Shown: positions 9,487 through 19,404 of the stretch, piece after piece
Numbering within the stretch: position 1 is the stretch's first letter
Layout: the number at the start of each line of letters is the position of its first letter
Origin: Ryuthela nishihirai
Taxonomy: Eukaryota; Arthropoda; Arachnida; Araneae; Heptathelidae
DNA: 64,000 nucleotides
Assembly (NCBI GenBank): GCA_038380435.1
Contig: JAWZYU010000125.1
Coordinates: 682,001 to 746,000 of the forward strand
Direction: 5' to 3'
Program-made: the position numbers and the translations under genes
Notes under the pieces: model-generated
Told to the model about the DNA's origin: nothing
Databases searched by the model: none
What the model saw: the letters and a program-made list of their open reading frames with translations, nothing else

Positions 9487-10141
9487 GGGAGTTGTTGGGT
9501 TGGGTTGTTTTACCTCTGAGCGGCACTTTTTTGCACACCATGGGCTAAATGGCCAGGTCACATGGACCCCAAAGGCTCAGAGAAGGTTGGAGGAGGGGAC
9601 CCACTGGAACAGCTGTTGGAAGACAGATGGTAGCCTCCCGTCAAGGCCATCCAGCGTGTTCTTTAACGTGCACAGGGTATGTCTCTCTCGCACATGGAAA
9701 GGCCGCCGTCCGTCGGATGGGATGTTAAGCCGTGGCCCCGTGTGCGGGAGAGCCATACCCTGTGCACGTTAAAGAACACGCTGGATGGCCTTGACGGGAG
9801 GCTACCATCTGTCTCCCAACAGCTGTTCCAGTGGGTCCCCTCCCCCAACCTTCTCTGAGCCTTCGGAGTCCATGTGGCCTGGCCATTTAACCGATGGTGT
9901 GCAAAAAAGTGCCGCTCAGAGGTAAAACAACCCTGGAAACAACAACTCTCCCGCACACGGGGCCACGGCTTAACGTCCCATTCGACGGACGGCGGCCTTT
10001 CCAAGCCCATCGGTGTCCCCTACTGACCGTGGGCAGGGCGGGGAATTTTTGCGGAGATAAATCTCAACGCTGACCCAGCTGGGACTCGAACCTGAGAACT
10101 ACAGATTACGAGCCTGGCGCGCTACCGACTGAGCCCCCCCC
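9487..10141 (-). repeat. SINE-M outer copy, interrupted
   Basis: The tail half at 9487-9694 resumes at about 9946 and runs to the head at 10141 ('gctacc gactgagcc'), followed by poly-C and poly-A to 10170. The interruption is a 5'-truncated + SINE-M. The short repeat 'ctctc(c/t)cgcaca' flanks it. Confidence 0.88.
9695..9945 (+). repeat. SINE-M, 5'-truncated, nested
   Basis: It starts abruptly at 'ggaaaggccgccgtccgtcg', with no tRNA-like head, and runs through the core to 'ggtaaaacaaccc'. It is inserted into the inverted outer copy at the 'ctctctcgcaca' core position, the same core site used at 6.2 kb. Confidence 0.85.
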
Positions 10142-11049
10142 CCCCCCCAAAAAAAAAAAAAAAAAAAAAAGTGGGAGATATCCTCTGTACCTATTGCCAT
10201 GCTAGTGTATTGATAGATAGATTAAAAGTGATGGGAAAGTTAGAGGCGTCTCAATTTTGGGCTTCCTACTATCCGAAATGAATGCAAAAGGTAACTAATA
10301 TCTTAAAAATATATTTAATTAAATAAGCTGCTGGTAGTTCTAAAAGAATGATCTGTAATAGTGTGTGTGTATGTATATACAATTAAACAATTATACATAA
10401 CCATAAAATATTAATAACTAGCATATTTATTCGGAATTACTCTAGTCTTCTATTTTCTAAATTATATAATAGATGGCACTCCTCACGTCGCAAGTTTTCG
10501 TTTGGCATAAAAAAAATCATTTCGATCTATTCCTTCCCCCCCCCCCTCTTTCGAAATATTCCTGACGTCAGAAGTTTTAAACGTAAAAACAGGATTGCTT
10601 CGCTCAGAGAAGCGAATTTTTAGAAAATTTTCCTATCTAAGGTAATTCATTTATGGTTATAAATGACGCTCGGATGCAATCTGTTAGACTAAGGTAAACT
10701 TACAGCAATATAACGTTAAATAGGAGCAATTTTTTTATGTCGGATCTAGTAAACTATTTCATCCTAAGATGTATAAAAAATGTTTACTAATAAAAATGTA
10801 AGGTATAATGAAGAAGAGGAAAAATATTATTCAACACATTTTTGATATTAAATTAATTTTAATATCAAACACATTTTTGATTATTGTTAATTAACATATT
10901 TTATGACATATACGTTTATGAATATAAAAAATAATGTTCATTATTTATGACATTTTAATAAACTATACCTTTTTTTATAAAGTACATTATTGAACATTTT
11001 TTAAGTTTAATAGTTCGGGTGGAATGATACAGAAATATACAGTTTCAGC
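10142..11049. other. Poly-C/poly-A and AT-rich intron
   Basis: 10135-10170 is a C-run followed by an A-run. 10171-11049 is AT-rich with a short (GT)n at 10362-10372. No gene or definable repeat is seen. Confidence 0.5.
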
Positions 11050-11063
11050 TTATTAGTGCAGAG

Positions 11064-11444
11064 TTGGGTTGGGTTGTTTACCACTGAGCGGCACTTTTTT
11101 GCACACCATGGGCTAAATGGCCAGGTCACAAGGACCCCGAAGGCTCAGAGAAGGTTGGGAGAGGGGACCCACTGGAACAGCTGTTGGGAGACAGATGGTA
11201 GACTCCCGTCAAGGCCATCCAACGTGTTCTTTAACGTAAACAGGGTATGGCTCTCCCGCACACGGGGCCACGGCTTAACGTCCCATCCGACGGACGGCGG
11301 CCTTTTCAAGCCCATCGGTGTCCCGTACTGACCGTGGGTAGGGCGGGGAATTTTGCGGAGATAAATCGCAACGCTGACCCAGCTGGGACTCGAACCTGGG
11401 AACTACAGATTACGAGCTTGGCGCGCTACCGACTGAGCCACCCT
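11064..11444 (-). repeat. SINE-M copy, full length, with 14-nt TSD
   Basis: It reads tail ('gttgggttgggttgtttacc') to head ('gcgctaccgactgagccacc'). The TSD 'ttattagtgcagag' (11050-11063) is matched by 'ttattactgcagag' (11445-11458). Confidence 0.92.
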
Positions 11445-11516
11445 TTATTACTGCAGAGACTCTAAGTGTGAGTCATCACCCCACAAAGGGATCGCTAGTA
11501 GTAAATAATAAATAAA

Positions 11517-11592
11517 ATAAATATCCCCTCAAGCAGCTACTTGCTACAGGGGTCTTATAGGACCCTGTCGGTTTATGCACTATAGTAGAAGG
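11517..11592 (-). repeat. SINE-L tail fragment
   Basis: 'aaataaatatcccctcaagc' through 'tatagtagaaggt' in inverted orientation; the head half is absent. It abuts the tail of the next SINE-M. Confidence 0.75.
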
Positions 11593-12346
11593 TAGGTTAA
11601 GTTGTTTTGCCTCTGAGCGGCAGTTTTTTTGCACACCATGGGCTAAATGGCCGGGCCACATAGACCCCGAGGGTTCAGAGAAGGTTGGGAGAGGGGACCC
11701 ATTGGATAGCTGTTGTGAGATAAATGGTATCCCGCCAAGACCATTCAGCATGTTCTTTTACGTCTACAGGATATGGCTTCCCGCACACTGCGCCAGGGCT
11801 TAACATTCCATCCGACGGACGGCAGACTTTCCAAGCACCATCGGTGTCCTCTACTGACTGGAAGCAGGGGCGGGGGTGGCTCAGTCGGTAGCGCGTCAGG
11901 CTCGTAATGCGTTGAGATTTATCTCCGCAAAATTCCCCGCCCTGCCCACGGTCAGTAGGGGACACCGATGGGCTTGGAAAGACCGCCGCCCGTCGGATGG
12001 GACGTTAAGCAGTGGTCCCGTGTGCGGGAGAGACATACCCTGTGCACGTTAAAGAACACGCTGGATGGCCTTGACGGGAGGCTACCATCTGTCTCCCAAC
12101 AGCTGTTCCAGTGGGTCCCCTCCCCCAACCTTCTCTGAGCCTTCGGGTCCATGTGACCTGGCCATTTAGCCCATTGTGTGCAAAAAAGTGCCGCTCAGAG
12201 GTAAAACAACCCAACACAACCCAACTGACTGGAGGCAGGGTTGGGAGTTTTGCGGAGATAAATCTCATACCCGGCCCAGCTGGGACTCGAACCTGGGAAT
12301 TGCAGATTACGAGGCTGGCGTGCTAAGCACTGAGCACCCCCCAACT
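11593..12346 (-). repeat. SINE-M outer copy, interrupted
   Basis: Tail to core at 11593-11869 resumes at 12224 and runs to a head at about 12346. The interruption (11870-12223) is a + SINE-M. The 17-nt TSD 'actgactggaagcaggg' (11853-11869) is matched with one change at 12224-12240. Confidence 0.92.
11870..12223 (+). repeat. SINE-M, nested, with a deletion in the head
   Basis: Starts 'cgggggtggctcagtcggta', but the segment between the anticodon region and 'gttgagatttatctcc' is missing, so the B box is lost. Core and tail are intact. It is flanked by the 17-nt TSD given for the outer copy. Confidence 0.9.
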
Positions 12347-12544
12347 TCACAAGAAATCTGTATAGTAAAATATACATTAAAAGCGCTTATAACTTATTTA
12401 AACTCATAATTTTAATAGCAAATAAAATGGCAGTAATCATATAATTTTAATCAAAAGTTAGTGTTTCATTATTTTCTATCAATGCTTAAAACGGCATATC
12501 TTATCATCAAGCAGCTAAATCTGCTTTTATCCTCTCTTACTAAG
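12347..12544. other. Intron end before exon 12545
   Basis: AT-rich intron sequence ending in a modest pyrimidine tract, 'ttttatcctctcttactaag'. The final AG at 12543-12544 is the acceptor that keeps frame with the 8900 donor. Confidence 0.6.
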
Positions 12545-12632
12545 CTGTAACCAAGAGCCTATCATCATCAGCTGTGCCGGTTACTATGGAGACGACGAAG
12601 CTGTCCTAAAATGGAATAAAGAAGGTGAAGAG
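12545..12632 (+). CDS. Exon (n+2): conserved propeller blade segment
   Basis: This is an 88-nt exon. The acceptor is 'ttactaag' ending at 12544 and the donor 'gtaagc' starts at 12633. The first base completes the codon left by the 8900 donor (AG+C = Ser), and the exon ends on a codon boundary. The translation continues CNQEPIIISCAGYYGDDEAV and LKWNKEGEE, which reads as two propeller strands around a G-rich turn, ending with the LKW typical of a blade's last strand. It was too short to be obvious as an open frame; phase agreement on both sides and the strong sequence signature support it. The upstream acceptor has only a modest pyrimidine tract. Confidence 0.85.
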
Positions 12633-12665
12633 GTAAGCCAACCAAAATTTTTATTAACAGCGCAA

Positions 12666-13126
12666 GTGTTGGATTGTTGTGCCTCTAAGCGTCACTTTTG
12701 TTCTGCACACAATGGGTAAATGTCCAGGTCACAAAACTCCCAAACGCTGAGACATTGGATTGAATTGTTTTACCTCTGAGCGGCACTTTTTTGCACACCA
12801 TGGGCTAAATGGCCAGGCCACAAGGATCCCGAAGGCTCAGAGAAGGTTGGGGGAAGGGACAACTGGAACAGCTGTTGGGAGACAGATGGTAGCCTCCCGT
12901 CAAGGCCATCCAGCGTGTTTTTTAACGTGCACAGGGTATGGCTCTCCCGCACACGGAACCACGGCTTAAACGTCCCATCAGCGGCCTTTCACAATCCCAT
13001 CGGTGTCCATTACCGACCGAGGGCACGGTGGGGAATTTTGAGGAGATAATCTCAACGCTTGGGCAGAACTCGAACCTGGGAACTGAAGAATACGAGCCTG
13101 GTGCGCTACAGACTGAGCCATCCCAG
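12666..13126 (-). repeat. SINE-M fragment plus a full diverged copy
   Basis: A tail fragment (12666-12750, 'gcctctaagcgtcacttttg') is followed by a complete inverted copy (12755-13126). That copy runs from 'gaattgttttacctctgagc' to 'gcgctacagactgagccatc'. The second has deletions around the 'ccgtcc' core. Confidence 0.85.
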
Positions 13127-13328
13127 TCCCCAGATAATTTAGTCTCTCTGTTAAAGTTTTAAAGGGATTACATCTATTTGTACGATATTTAAATATTTTT
13201 TCGCTTTCCTTCTTGTTATTACTATTTTTCAGGTGGAGGTCATGGCCAAGCCCACCTTGATACATGAGGCATGGACACTGGAGTAACAGAAAAACTGATT
13301 TTGAAATATGTATAAATAAAAAAACGGT

Positions 13329-13505
13329 TGATCTAAGGGACCTGGGTTCGAGCCCCGGGTAAGGCATGGTTGTGTGTGTTGTTTTTCTTCTGAGGTCCTG
13401 CCATACTCCCAGACCTTCTACTATGTCATATAAATTGACAGGCTCCTGTCAGACCTCTGTGGCAAGCGGCTGCTTGAGGGCGTATTTATTTATTTATTTT
13501 AAAAT
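13329..13505 (+). repeat. SINE-L copy, head truncated
   Basis: Starts at 'gatctaagggacctgggttc', keeps the B box 'ggttcgagccccgggt', and runs through 'gctcctgtcagacctctgtg' to a 'tatttatttatttatttt' tail. Confidence 0.85.
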
Positions 13506-13722
13506 ATAACCTAATCTCTAAAAATTCTACTGGTAGAAATTTATTTTTGAAAACTTGAAAATTAATTTTAAAATATTCTTAAATATTCCAATACTCATAA
13601 TGAAAAAATGATTTCATTTCATATAATTTAAAATTAAATAGCTTTCAGTTAAAATTTAGATAAATTAAATCAGTGAAATTTTTATGTAAAATTAATTTCC
13701 CTCCTTTTGCTAAACGACTGTG
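13506..13722. other. AT-rich intron, nothing seen
   Basis: Plain AT-rich sequence with no repeat family recognised. Confidence 0.4.
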
Positions 13723-13731
13723 CAAGCTTGG

Positions 13732-13955
13732 AAAGGCCGCCGTCCGTCGGATGAGACGTCAAGCCGTGGCCCCGTGAGCGGGAGAGCTATACCCTGTGCA
13801 CGTTAAAGAACACGCTGAATGTCCTTGACGGGAGGTTACCATCCGTCTCCCAACAGCTGTTCCAGTGGGTCCCCTCCCCCAACCTTCTCTGAGCCTTCGG
13901 GGTCCTTGTGACCTGGCCATTTAGCCCATGGTGTGCAAAAAAAGGTAAAACAACC
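13732..13955 (+). repeat. SINE-M, 5'-truncated, with 9-nt TSD
   Basis: It begins at 'aaaggccgccgtccgtcgg' and ends 'gcaaaaaaaggtaaaacaac', lacking the head and also 'gtgccgctcag' of the tail. The TSD 'caagcttgg' is at 13723-13731 and 13956-13964. Confidence 0.85.
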
Positions 13956-14051
13956 CAAGCTTGGTGTATCAAGGTGGCCTTGGCATGACCCCCCTTCGGC
14001 CTCTCCTTAAATCCCATTCTCATTTTCTGGCTACACGCCTACTTTAATATT

Positions 14052-14434
14052 GGGGCGGGGGTGGCTCAGTCGGTAGCGCGCCAGGCTCGTAATCTGTAAT
14101 TCCCAGGTTCGAGTCCCAGCTGGGTCAGCGTTGAGATTTATCTCCGCAAAACTCCCCACCCTGCCCACGGTCAGCAGGGGGCACCGATGGGCTTGGAAAG
14201 GCCACCGTCCGTCGGATGGGAAGTTAAGCCGTGGCTCCGTGTGCGGGAGAGCCATACCCTGTGCACGTTAAAGAACACGCTGGATGGCCTTGACGGGAGG
14301 CTACCATCTGTCTCCCAACAGCTGTTCCAGTGGGTCCCCTCCCCCAACCTTCTCTGAGCCTTCGGGGTCCATGTGACCTGGCCATTTAGCCCATGGTGTG
14401 CAAAAAAATGCCGCTCAGAGGTAAAACAACCCAA
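14052..14434 (+). repeat. SINE-M copy, full length, young, with 14-nt TSD
   Basis: The complete head, core and tail are close to the consensus of the window. The TSD 'cctactttaatatt' is at 14038-14051 and 14435-14448. It lies 82 bp upstream of the last exon. Confidence 0.93.
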
Positions 14435-14515
14435 CCTACTTTAATATTAAGCCCAATAAAGAAAACAACACGGTCTTCACCTAATTAATTATTTTTTTTT
14501 CTTATATTCTCTCAG

Positions 14516-14773
14516 AAACTATGGACCAATGATCCCATCATCGAGGTATGTCCTTACACCCACACCATCAAGCCTTCTCCTTACGCCAGATCACGCCTTC
14601 CCAGACGGGCGTCGATTGCCACGACAGCTATTTCTGGTGCCGTGGACTTCGACGGGACTTTCGGCGGTCGAGGCAATCGCACATCGTCTCCTGCAGCAAG
14701 TGCAGGGATCCTGGTGGAGAGCGGAATAGCCAAGATGCAACATCTGTTATCCCGAGTACACGACAGAACCTGA
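14516..14773 (+). CDS. Terminal exon and stop codon of the host gene
   Basis: The acceptor is a strong pyrimidine tract 'tttttttttcttatattctctcag' in effect, ending at 14515. The exon enters in phase 0 and reads 85 codons to TGA at 14771-14773. It begins KLWTNDPIIEVCPYTHTIKP, then SPYARSRLPRRAS, a basic/Ser stretch like a phosphorylation motif. A Gly/Ser-rich tail follows, ending in a short helix (ILVESGIAKMQHLLSRVHDR). The exon follows 12632 in phase. A donor-like 'gaggtatgt' lies at 14543 inside the exon; I prefer read-through because the frame stays open with coding-like composition, but an alternative spliced form is possible. The four exons together give ~743 residues of C-terminal protein. 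Confidence 0.82.
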   Translation, partial: KLWTNDPIIEVCPYTHTIKPSPYARSRLPRRASIATTAISGAVDFDGTFGGRGNRTSSPAASAGILVESGIAKMQHLLSRVHDRT

Positions 14774-16205
14774 TAAGGGGCTCAGTTGTTTAGTGCCGCA
14801 CCTGTACACATTCTCCCAGATCTTCGATATTTGCCCTCACGCATCAACCTGCCAACTGGAAAGCGTGAAGCTGGAAGGTAATATAAGACGAAATGCAATA
14901 GCGGAGTATGTTCGCTGAGCCACCGTGGAGGTTACATGACGTCAGTTGTTACATTACAGAAAGACCTACGAAGTTCCTTTTGGTGCAAGAAATGCTGAAA
15001 TTGACTAGTCAACTTAATTTCACTGAACCATGTTTTTTTTTCTCTATTTCGTCAAATATATTTTTACTTTACATTTCATTTTGCTGCATTTTTTTTCAAT
15101 TTTAACGACTTTTGCCTTTGCTCAAAAAGTAGCTCAATAATTGTTTTCATTGATTTTTCTTTAAGTTTTGACTACATTCTTTTTAAATAAAACAAATTTT
15201 AATTAAATTTTTGATAAATTATAACTGCACAATTTTTATTTTTTCATTTTGGTATTAAATCTTTTCTGTATTTTAATTTTTTTTCACTTCCTCATTTAAT
15301 AAAAAAAAAATTCTTAGTTCTATTACTCATATTATTGTTTTCTCCGAGAAATCAGCATGTAATGGAAGAAAGTTCCTTGCTTAAAGCAAAAACTGAACGA
15401 AGAATTAAATCGAGCTCAGTTACGTGGCTTGCTATCTGAAGAAATGACATAGTCATTAAGCATTTAAATGAAACTATTTATATACTATATTATATTTATA
15501 AATTAGTTAGGTGCGGATAAAAAAACAACTATTTCTTTGTCGTAGAAAAAAAAGAACATTTATTAATTTCTCTGTGAATATTTAACCCTCTGTATAAACA
15601 ATTAGCTATAGCACTTATTTTAGCTAGAACTAAAGATGAGGCACGTCTTCATTACGCATATATATTGCTTCTTACTTAATAAACGTTATCATGAATTTTT
15701 GTTAAAGAAATTCAAATAATGCTCAATAAGTTTCAAACTGCCACCCCACTCCTGACACTTAATATAGTACGATTTTTGTGTGTATTTTCTCATCAACCAA
15801 ATTTGAAGTGCAGACTTCACGATGTCTATAAATACTAAACCGAGATATAACTTCATGGCGTTCTGCACAATATTTGCACTTTTTTCAGTTCAAATGTTAT
15901 TTTCTGAAAAAGCAAGAGACATCTCTTTAGTTTTTAAGAGCTAAAATTATCAGTTGGAAAGCAAATTTGTTTTTTTAAGGTGAAATATTTCTTGTTTACA
16001 TTACAATTAAACAATTTAAAATTAATTTACTCAAATTATTTTTTAAAAATTCAGCAGAAGTTAATATTAATAAAAGAATTCAAGAGATTCAAACATTAGA
16101 TAGAACTTCTTGGTAGGAAATATCTACAGTTTTTGAGCTCGTTTTTCCTAGAAAGAACATATTTGTTCTCTCTTCCCACTCCATTTATTTACACATTTTA
16201 GAGAG
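14774..16205 (+). other. 3' UTR and downstream DNA; possible poly(A) signals
   Basis: After the stop the sequence becomes T-rich. AATAAA hexamers are present at 15186 ('aaataaaac') and 15299 ('taataaaaaa'), the second followed by an A-run; either could end the transcript. The remainder to 16205 is AT-rich without genes or recognised repeats. Confidence 0.4.
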
Positions 16206-16421
16206 TTGTCTCTCTATCTGTCTGTTTGTTCGACAATTCCTGCTAGACCGTCAGAGATGGAACCATTGAACTTCATCTACAGCTTCATCTCACCATAATT
16301 TAGCGCCCTGTAAGGTTTTTGACCCCTGAAAATAAGATCCTCCCCAAAACCTTGACAGCAAAATGTCTGCTCATTGATAACTTTGCGATAATGTGTTCTT
16401 CATTTGTTAACTTTTAACTGT

Positions 16422-16717
16422 CCATTCGTTAGATAGGCCATTATTATATAGATAATTCTTATAATTTTGATTCTAATATTATTACTGCTAAACTCTTGTG
16501 CTAATCTTTATACTAATGTTTATCTATAAATATATTTTATTTAGCAGAAAAATTATTTGTTTCGTTAGATAGGCCATTCGTTAGATAGGCCATTATTATA
16601 TAGATAATTCTTATAATTTTGATTCTAATATTATTACTGCTAAACTCTTGTGCTAATCTTTATACTAATGTTTATCTATAAATATATTTTATTTAGCAGA
16701 AAAATTATTTGTTTCAA
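16422..16717 (+). repeat. 152-bp direct duplication, two near-identical units
   Basis: Units 16422-16573 and 16574-16717 both begin 'ccattcgttagataggcc' and run through 'gctaatctttatactaatg' to 'gcagaaaaattatttgtttc'. They are virtually identical, so the duplication is recent. The block contains the 'tatctataaatata' motif seen in transposons A and B. Confidence 0.9.
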
Positions 16718-16910
16718 ATTAGCATTATGATATTTGATAATAAATACGAATAATTTTCTTTCCGAATAAATATATTTTTCGATAAACGTTAATAAGAAGA
16801 TTAGGGAAAGAATCCACCAGTAAAAATAACAGAAACTAAAATACAAAAATTTGTTTTTAAGATGTTAGGAATACCTGTGCCTGACGTCATAACTTGGTCC
16901 ATTGGTATTG
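16718..16910. mobile_element. Fragment related to transposons A/B
   Basis: Contains 'tagcattatgata', 'ctttccgaataaa', 'aacgttaataagaagattag' and, near the end, 'gacgtcataactt' before 'attgtaccaccacacc'. This is the same internal and terminal order as elements A and B. The outer left end is not resolved. Confidence 0.45.
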
Positions 16911-17289
16911 TACCACCACACCAAATTCGGGATCAGCAGACCTGCGGAACTACAGGAAGGTAAACACTTCTTCCACCAGTGATGTCCTGTGTCACCCCGA
17001 CGAAAATAAGAGCCTACCTTATTAATGAAGAGTTGAAAGTCATGAATGAATAGTACGTTATCGATGCGCAGAGTTATCAATGCACAGATGTTTCGCAGCA
17101 AGCTTTTGGAGAGGGCCAAAGTTTCTGAGGTTGAAACCTTACAATGTACTAAGTTGCATAAGATGAAGCTGCAGACGAAGTTGGGTGGTTCTAGCTCTGA
17201 CCGTCTAGGAGGAGATATCGAACAAACAGATACAGACCGATACACAAAATCTCTGAAATATATGATAGATATTTAGGAAGTCGAAAATA

Positions 17290-17885
17290 GAAATCTTCCT
17301 CCATTTAGAAAGAAAAAAAAAAGTGAGAAATTCAGAGAAAGTTTTTGAAATTTTAAAAACTTAAATAAAAGGAAAAGAAAAAGGAAATTAGAGAATGTTT
17401 TTGAAAATTTTTGAAAATTTAGATTAAAGGAAAAGTAAAAGGAAATTAGAGAAAGTTTTTGAAATTTTTGAAAATTTAAATTAAAGAAAAAAAGTGAGAA
17501 ATTTAAAAAAAGATTTTGAAATTTTTGAATACTTAAATAAAAGGGAAATAGAAAGGAAATTAGAGAAATTTTTTGAAAATTTTGAAAATTTACATAAAAG
17601 GAAAAAAGTGTGAAATTTATAGAAAGTTTTTGAAATTTTTGAAAATTTAGATAAAGGAAAAGAGTGACAAATTTAGAGAAAGTTTTTAAATTTTGAAAAT
17701 TTAGAGAAAAAGAGTGAGAAATTTAGAAAAAAAATTTGAAATTTAGAGAAAAGGAAAAGAGTGAGCAATTTAGAGAAAATTTTTAAAATCTTAAAATTTT
17801 AGAGAAAAGAAAAAAGTGAGAAACTTAGAGAAAGTTTTTGAATTTTTGAAAATTTAGAGAAAGAGAAAAGAGTTGTGAGGAAAGT
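17290..17885 (+). repeat. A-rich degenerate tandem array
   Basis: About ten irregular units combine 'gaaatttagagaaagttttt', 'gaaatttttgaaaattta' and 'aaaggaaaagagtgag' with a ~55-60 bp spacing. The strand is strongly purine/T biased. No coding function is seen. Confidence 0.85.
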
Positions 17886-18398
17886 AAAAGTTTTTGCGAG
17901 GAAAATATGTATGATGCGTAAAGGATGCTGGAGGTCTGTTGCTTACGTCAAAGTCAAGTTTACTGAATTTAAAAAAATAGAAATGCAAAAAATGGAAAAT
18001 TTTTGTTTTTCCATCTTTATACCATTGAATTAATTATATATATTTTAGCTGGTCAGCCTTCTGAGAAGAATATAAAAGATTAAAATAATTCACTAATTGT
18101 AAAATAATAGCCACGTATATTAATTAATAAAATATTGTTAAAAACAAGCTATGCATGTTTTGTTTTGTTTTTCCTGGTGTGTAGCGACAATTCTAAATTC
18201 TCAAAAGTGAGCCGTAAACTAAAAAATATCTGGAAGCACTTCTTTAAGTTACGCTGAAAAGAAGCTGAATACCGAATATGGTGGTCCAAGATCTTACTTT
18301 TTCCGAGTTCTTCATCAAACAGATACACAAACAGACAAACTTTCTACAACATAGAGCAGACTACAGGATAATTTATTAATAATTTATTAATGATCAAA
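17886..18398. other. AT-rich DNA, nothing recognised
   Basis: No open frame, repeat unit or splice-like segment that I can support. Confidence 0.4.
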
Positions 18399-18605
18399 TG
18401 CAACAGGTGTGGCCGAGTGGTTAGCGCGCTTGGCTACTGATCTACGGGACCTGGGTTCGAGCCCCGGGTAAGGCATGGATGTTCGTGTTGTTTTTCTGCT
18501 GAGATCCTGCCATCCTCTCAGACTTTCTACTCTGGCATATAAACTGACAGGCTCCTGTCAGACCTCTGTGGCAAGCACTGCTTAAGGGGGTATTTATTTT
18601 TTTAT
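18399..18605 (+). repeat. SINE-L copy, full length
   Basis: Intact head 'gtggccgagtggttagcgcg' and 'gggttcgagccccgggtaag', body 'gctcctgtcagacctctgtg' and tail 'gggggtatttatttttttat'. It is the best complete + copy in the window. Confidence 0.92.
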
Positions 18606-19175
18606 ATTTTAACAATAGCAAGACGAGCTACATCTGCACTACGAAAGCCATTTAAATACACCAGGCCTGGATAGTGCACTAAAAGAAGAAGTAATATTTA
18701 AATAGTTACTTCTTAAAATTTTTCCATAGTAATTAGTTATTTTTACAAAAATTAGAAATTGATTCTAAATTATTCAATAATATTTCAATAATTCTTAATA
18801 AATTATTTTCTCTTGAGGTGTTCTAAATTAAATAGCTTGTAGTTAAATTTTAGACAAATCACATACCGATTTTTCTCTGTTTTTCTCTTATTTTTTCGAT
18901 GGCTGACCAGGCCCGGTATATCGAGGTAGCTCTATCCTGGTCCAGTGTATCTAGGTGGCCTTGCCAAGGACATGGGATTCAAAAAAGTCAAATGTAAAAG
19001 AATAAAATTTTCCAAGGGGTCAATAATCTCACTAGACAATTTTTCGACGTCTGATTTATTTCTCTTGGTCTCTACTCATCTAAAATATTACTCCTTTGGA
19101 TGTATTTTTGAGACTTCTACTATCGGATTATTTTTAGGGGAAAATCACTATATTTTCAATACTTTTGCGGAAAAA
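18606..19175. other. AT-rich DNA, possible SINE-T body
   Basis: 18606-18900 shows nothing. 18910-18980 contains 'gtgtatctaggtggccttgc', which resembles 'gtgtatcaaggtggccttgg' at 13965. 18980-19175 may be the 3' part of the inverted SINE-T copy. Confidence 0.3.
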
Positions 19176-19312
19176 ATGAGTTTCGGTGATGAATGGGATT
19201 CGAATTCACGTCTCACAGTTACATGCCAGGTATTCTATCTACTAAGCTATCATCAACTCCAGCATTTATCCACTAATTTTGACTTTTAAATCTTCCTGAC
19301 CTTGTCGCTCAT
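19176..19312 (-). repeat. SINE-T head, inverted
   Basis: Reverse complement reads 'gatgatagcttagtagatag' (A box), 'tggcatgtaactgtgag' (anticodon position TGT) and 'gaattcgaatcccattc' (B box). A conserved leader 'agtggataaat' lies upstream. It is a tRNA-like head different from SINE-M and SINE-L, with no tRNA acceptor stem end. Confidence 0.6.
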
Positions 19313-19404
19313 AGCGACAAGATCAGGAATAATGGATAAAGTTGTCTTTCCATGACCATGATATGATTTGTATTGGATAAGTTGCCTTTCCTGACCTTAG
19401 ATAG

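Larger units (their letters stand above)
16206..17248. repeat. Inverted pair of one ~220-bp repeat
   Basis: 16206-16425 reads 'ctgtttgttcgacaattcct', 'tagaccgtcagagatgg', 'attgataactttgcg'. 17020-17248 contains the same order in reverse complement ('cgaacaaacagatac', 'ctctgaccgtctagg', 'agagttatcaatgc'). Identity is about 70-75%. The ~600 bp between them holds the duplicated 152-bp block and element sequence related to transposon A. It may be two inverted copies of an old family or the arms of one element. Confidence 0.65.

Noticed and set aside
13213..13290. Acceptor-like 'atttttcag' before 'gtggaggtcatggccaagcc' as an extra exon
   Set aside because: It does not keep phase with the neighbouring exons; similar 'tatcaaggtggccttgg' sequence at 13965 and 18945 suggests a dispersed repeat.
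9485..14434. Recurrent open frames reading FFAHHGLNGQVT, WNSCWETDGSLPSRP and similar on either strand
   Set aside because: They are antisense or sense translations of the SINE-M consensus. They recur wherever a copy lies and share its insertions and truncations, so they are not a protein family.
14543..14773. Donor-like 'gaggtatgt' near the start of the last exon as the true exon end
   Set aside because: Read-through stays open for 75 further codons with coding-like composition and a clean stop, and no later exon was found. Kept only as a possible alternative.
17290..17885. A-rich array as a matrix attachment site or origin
   Set aside because: Composition alone is not evidence; it is better described as a degenerate tandem repeat.
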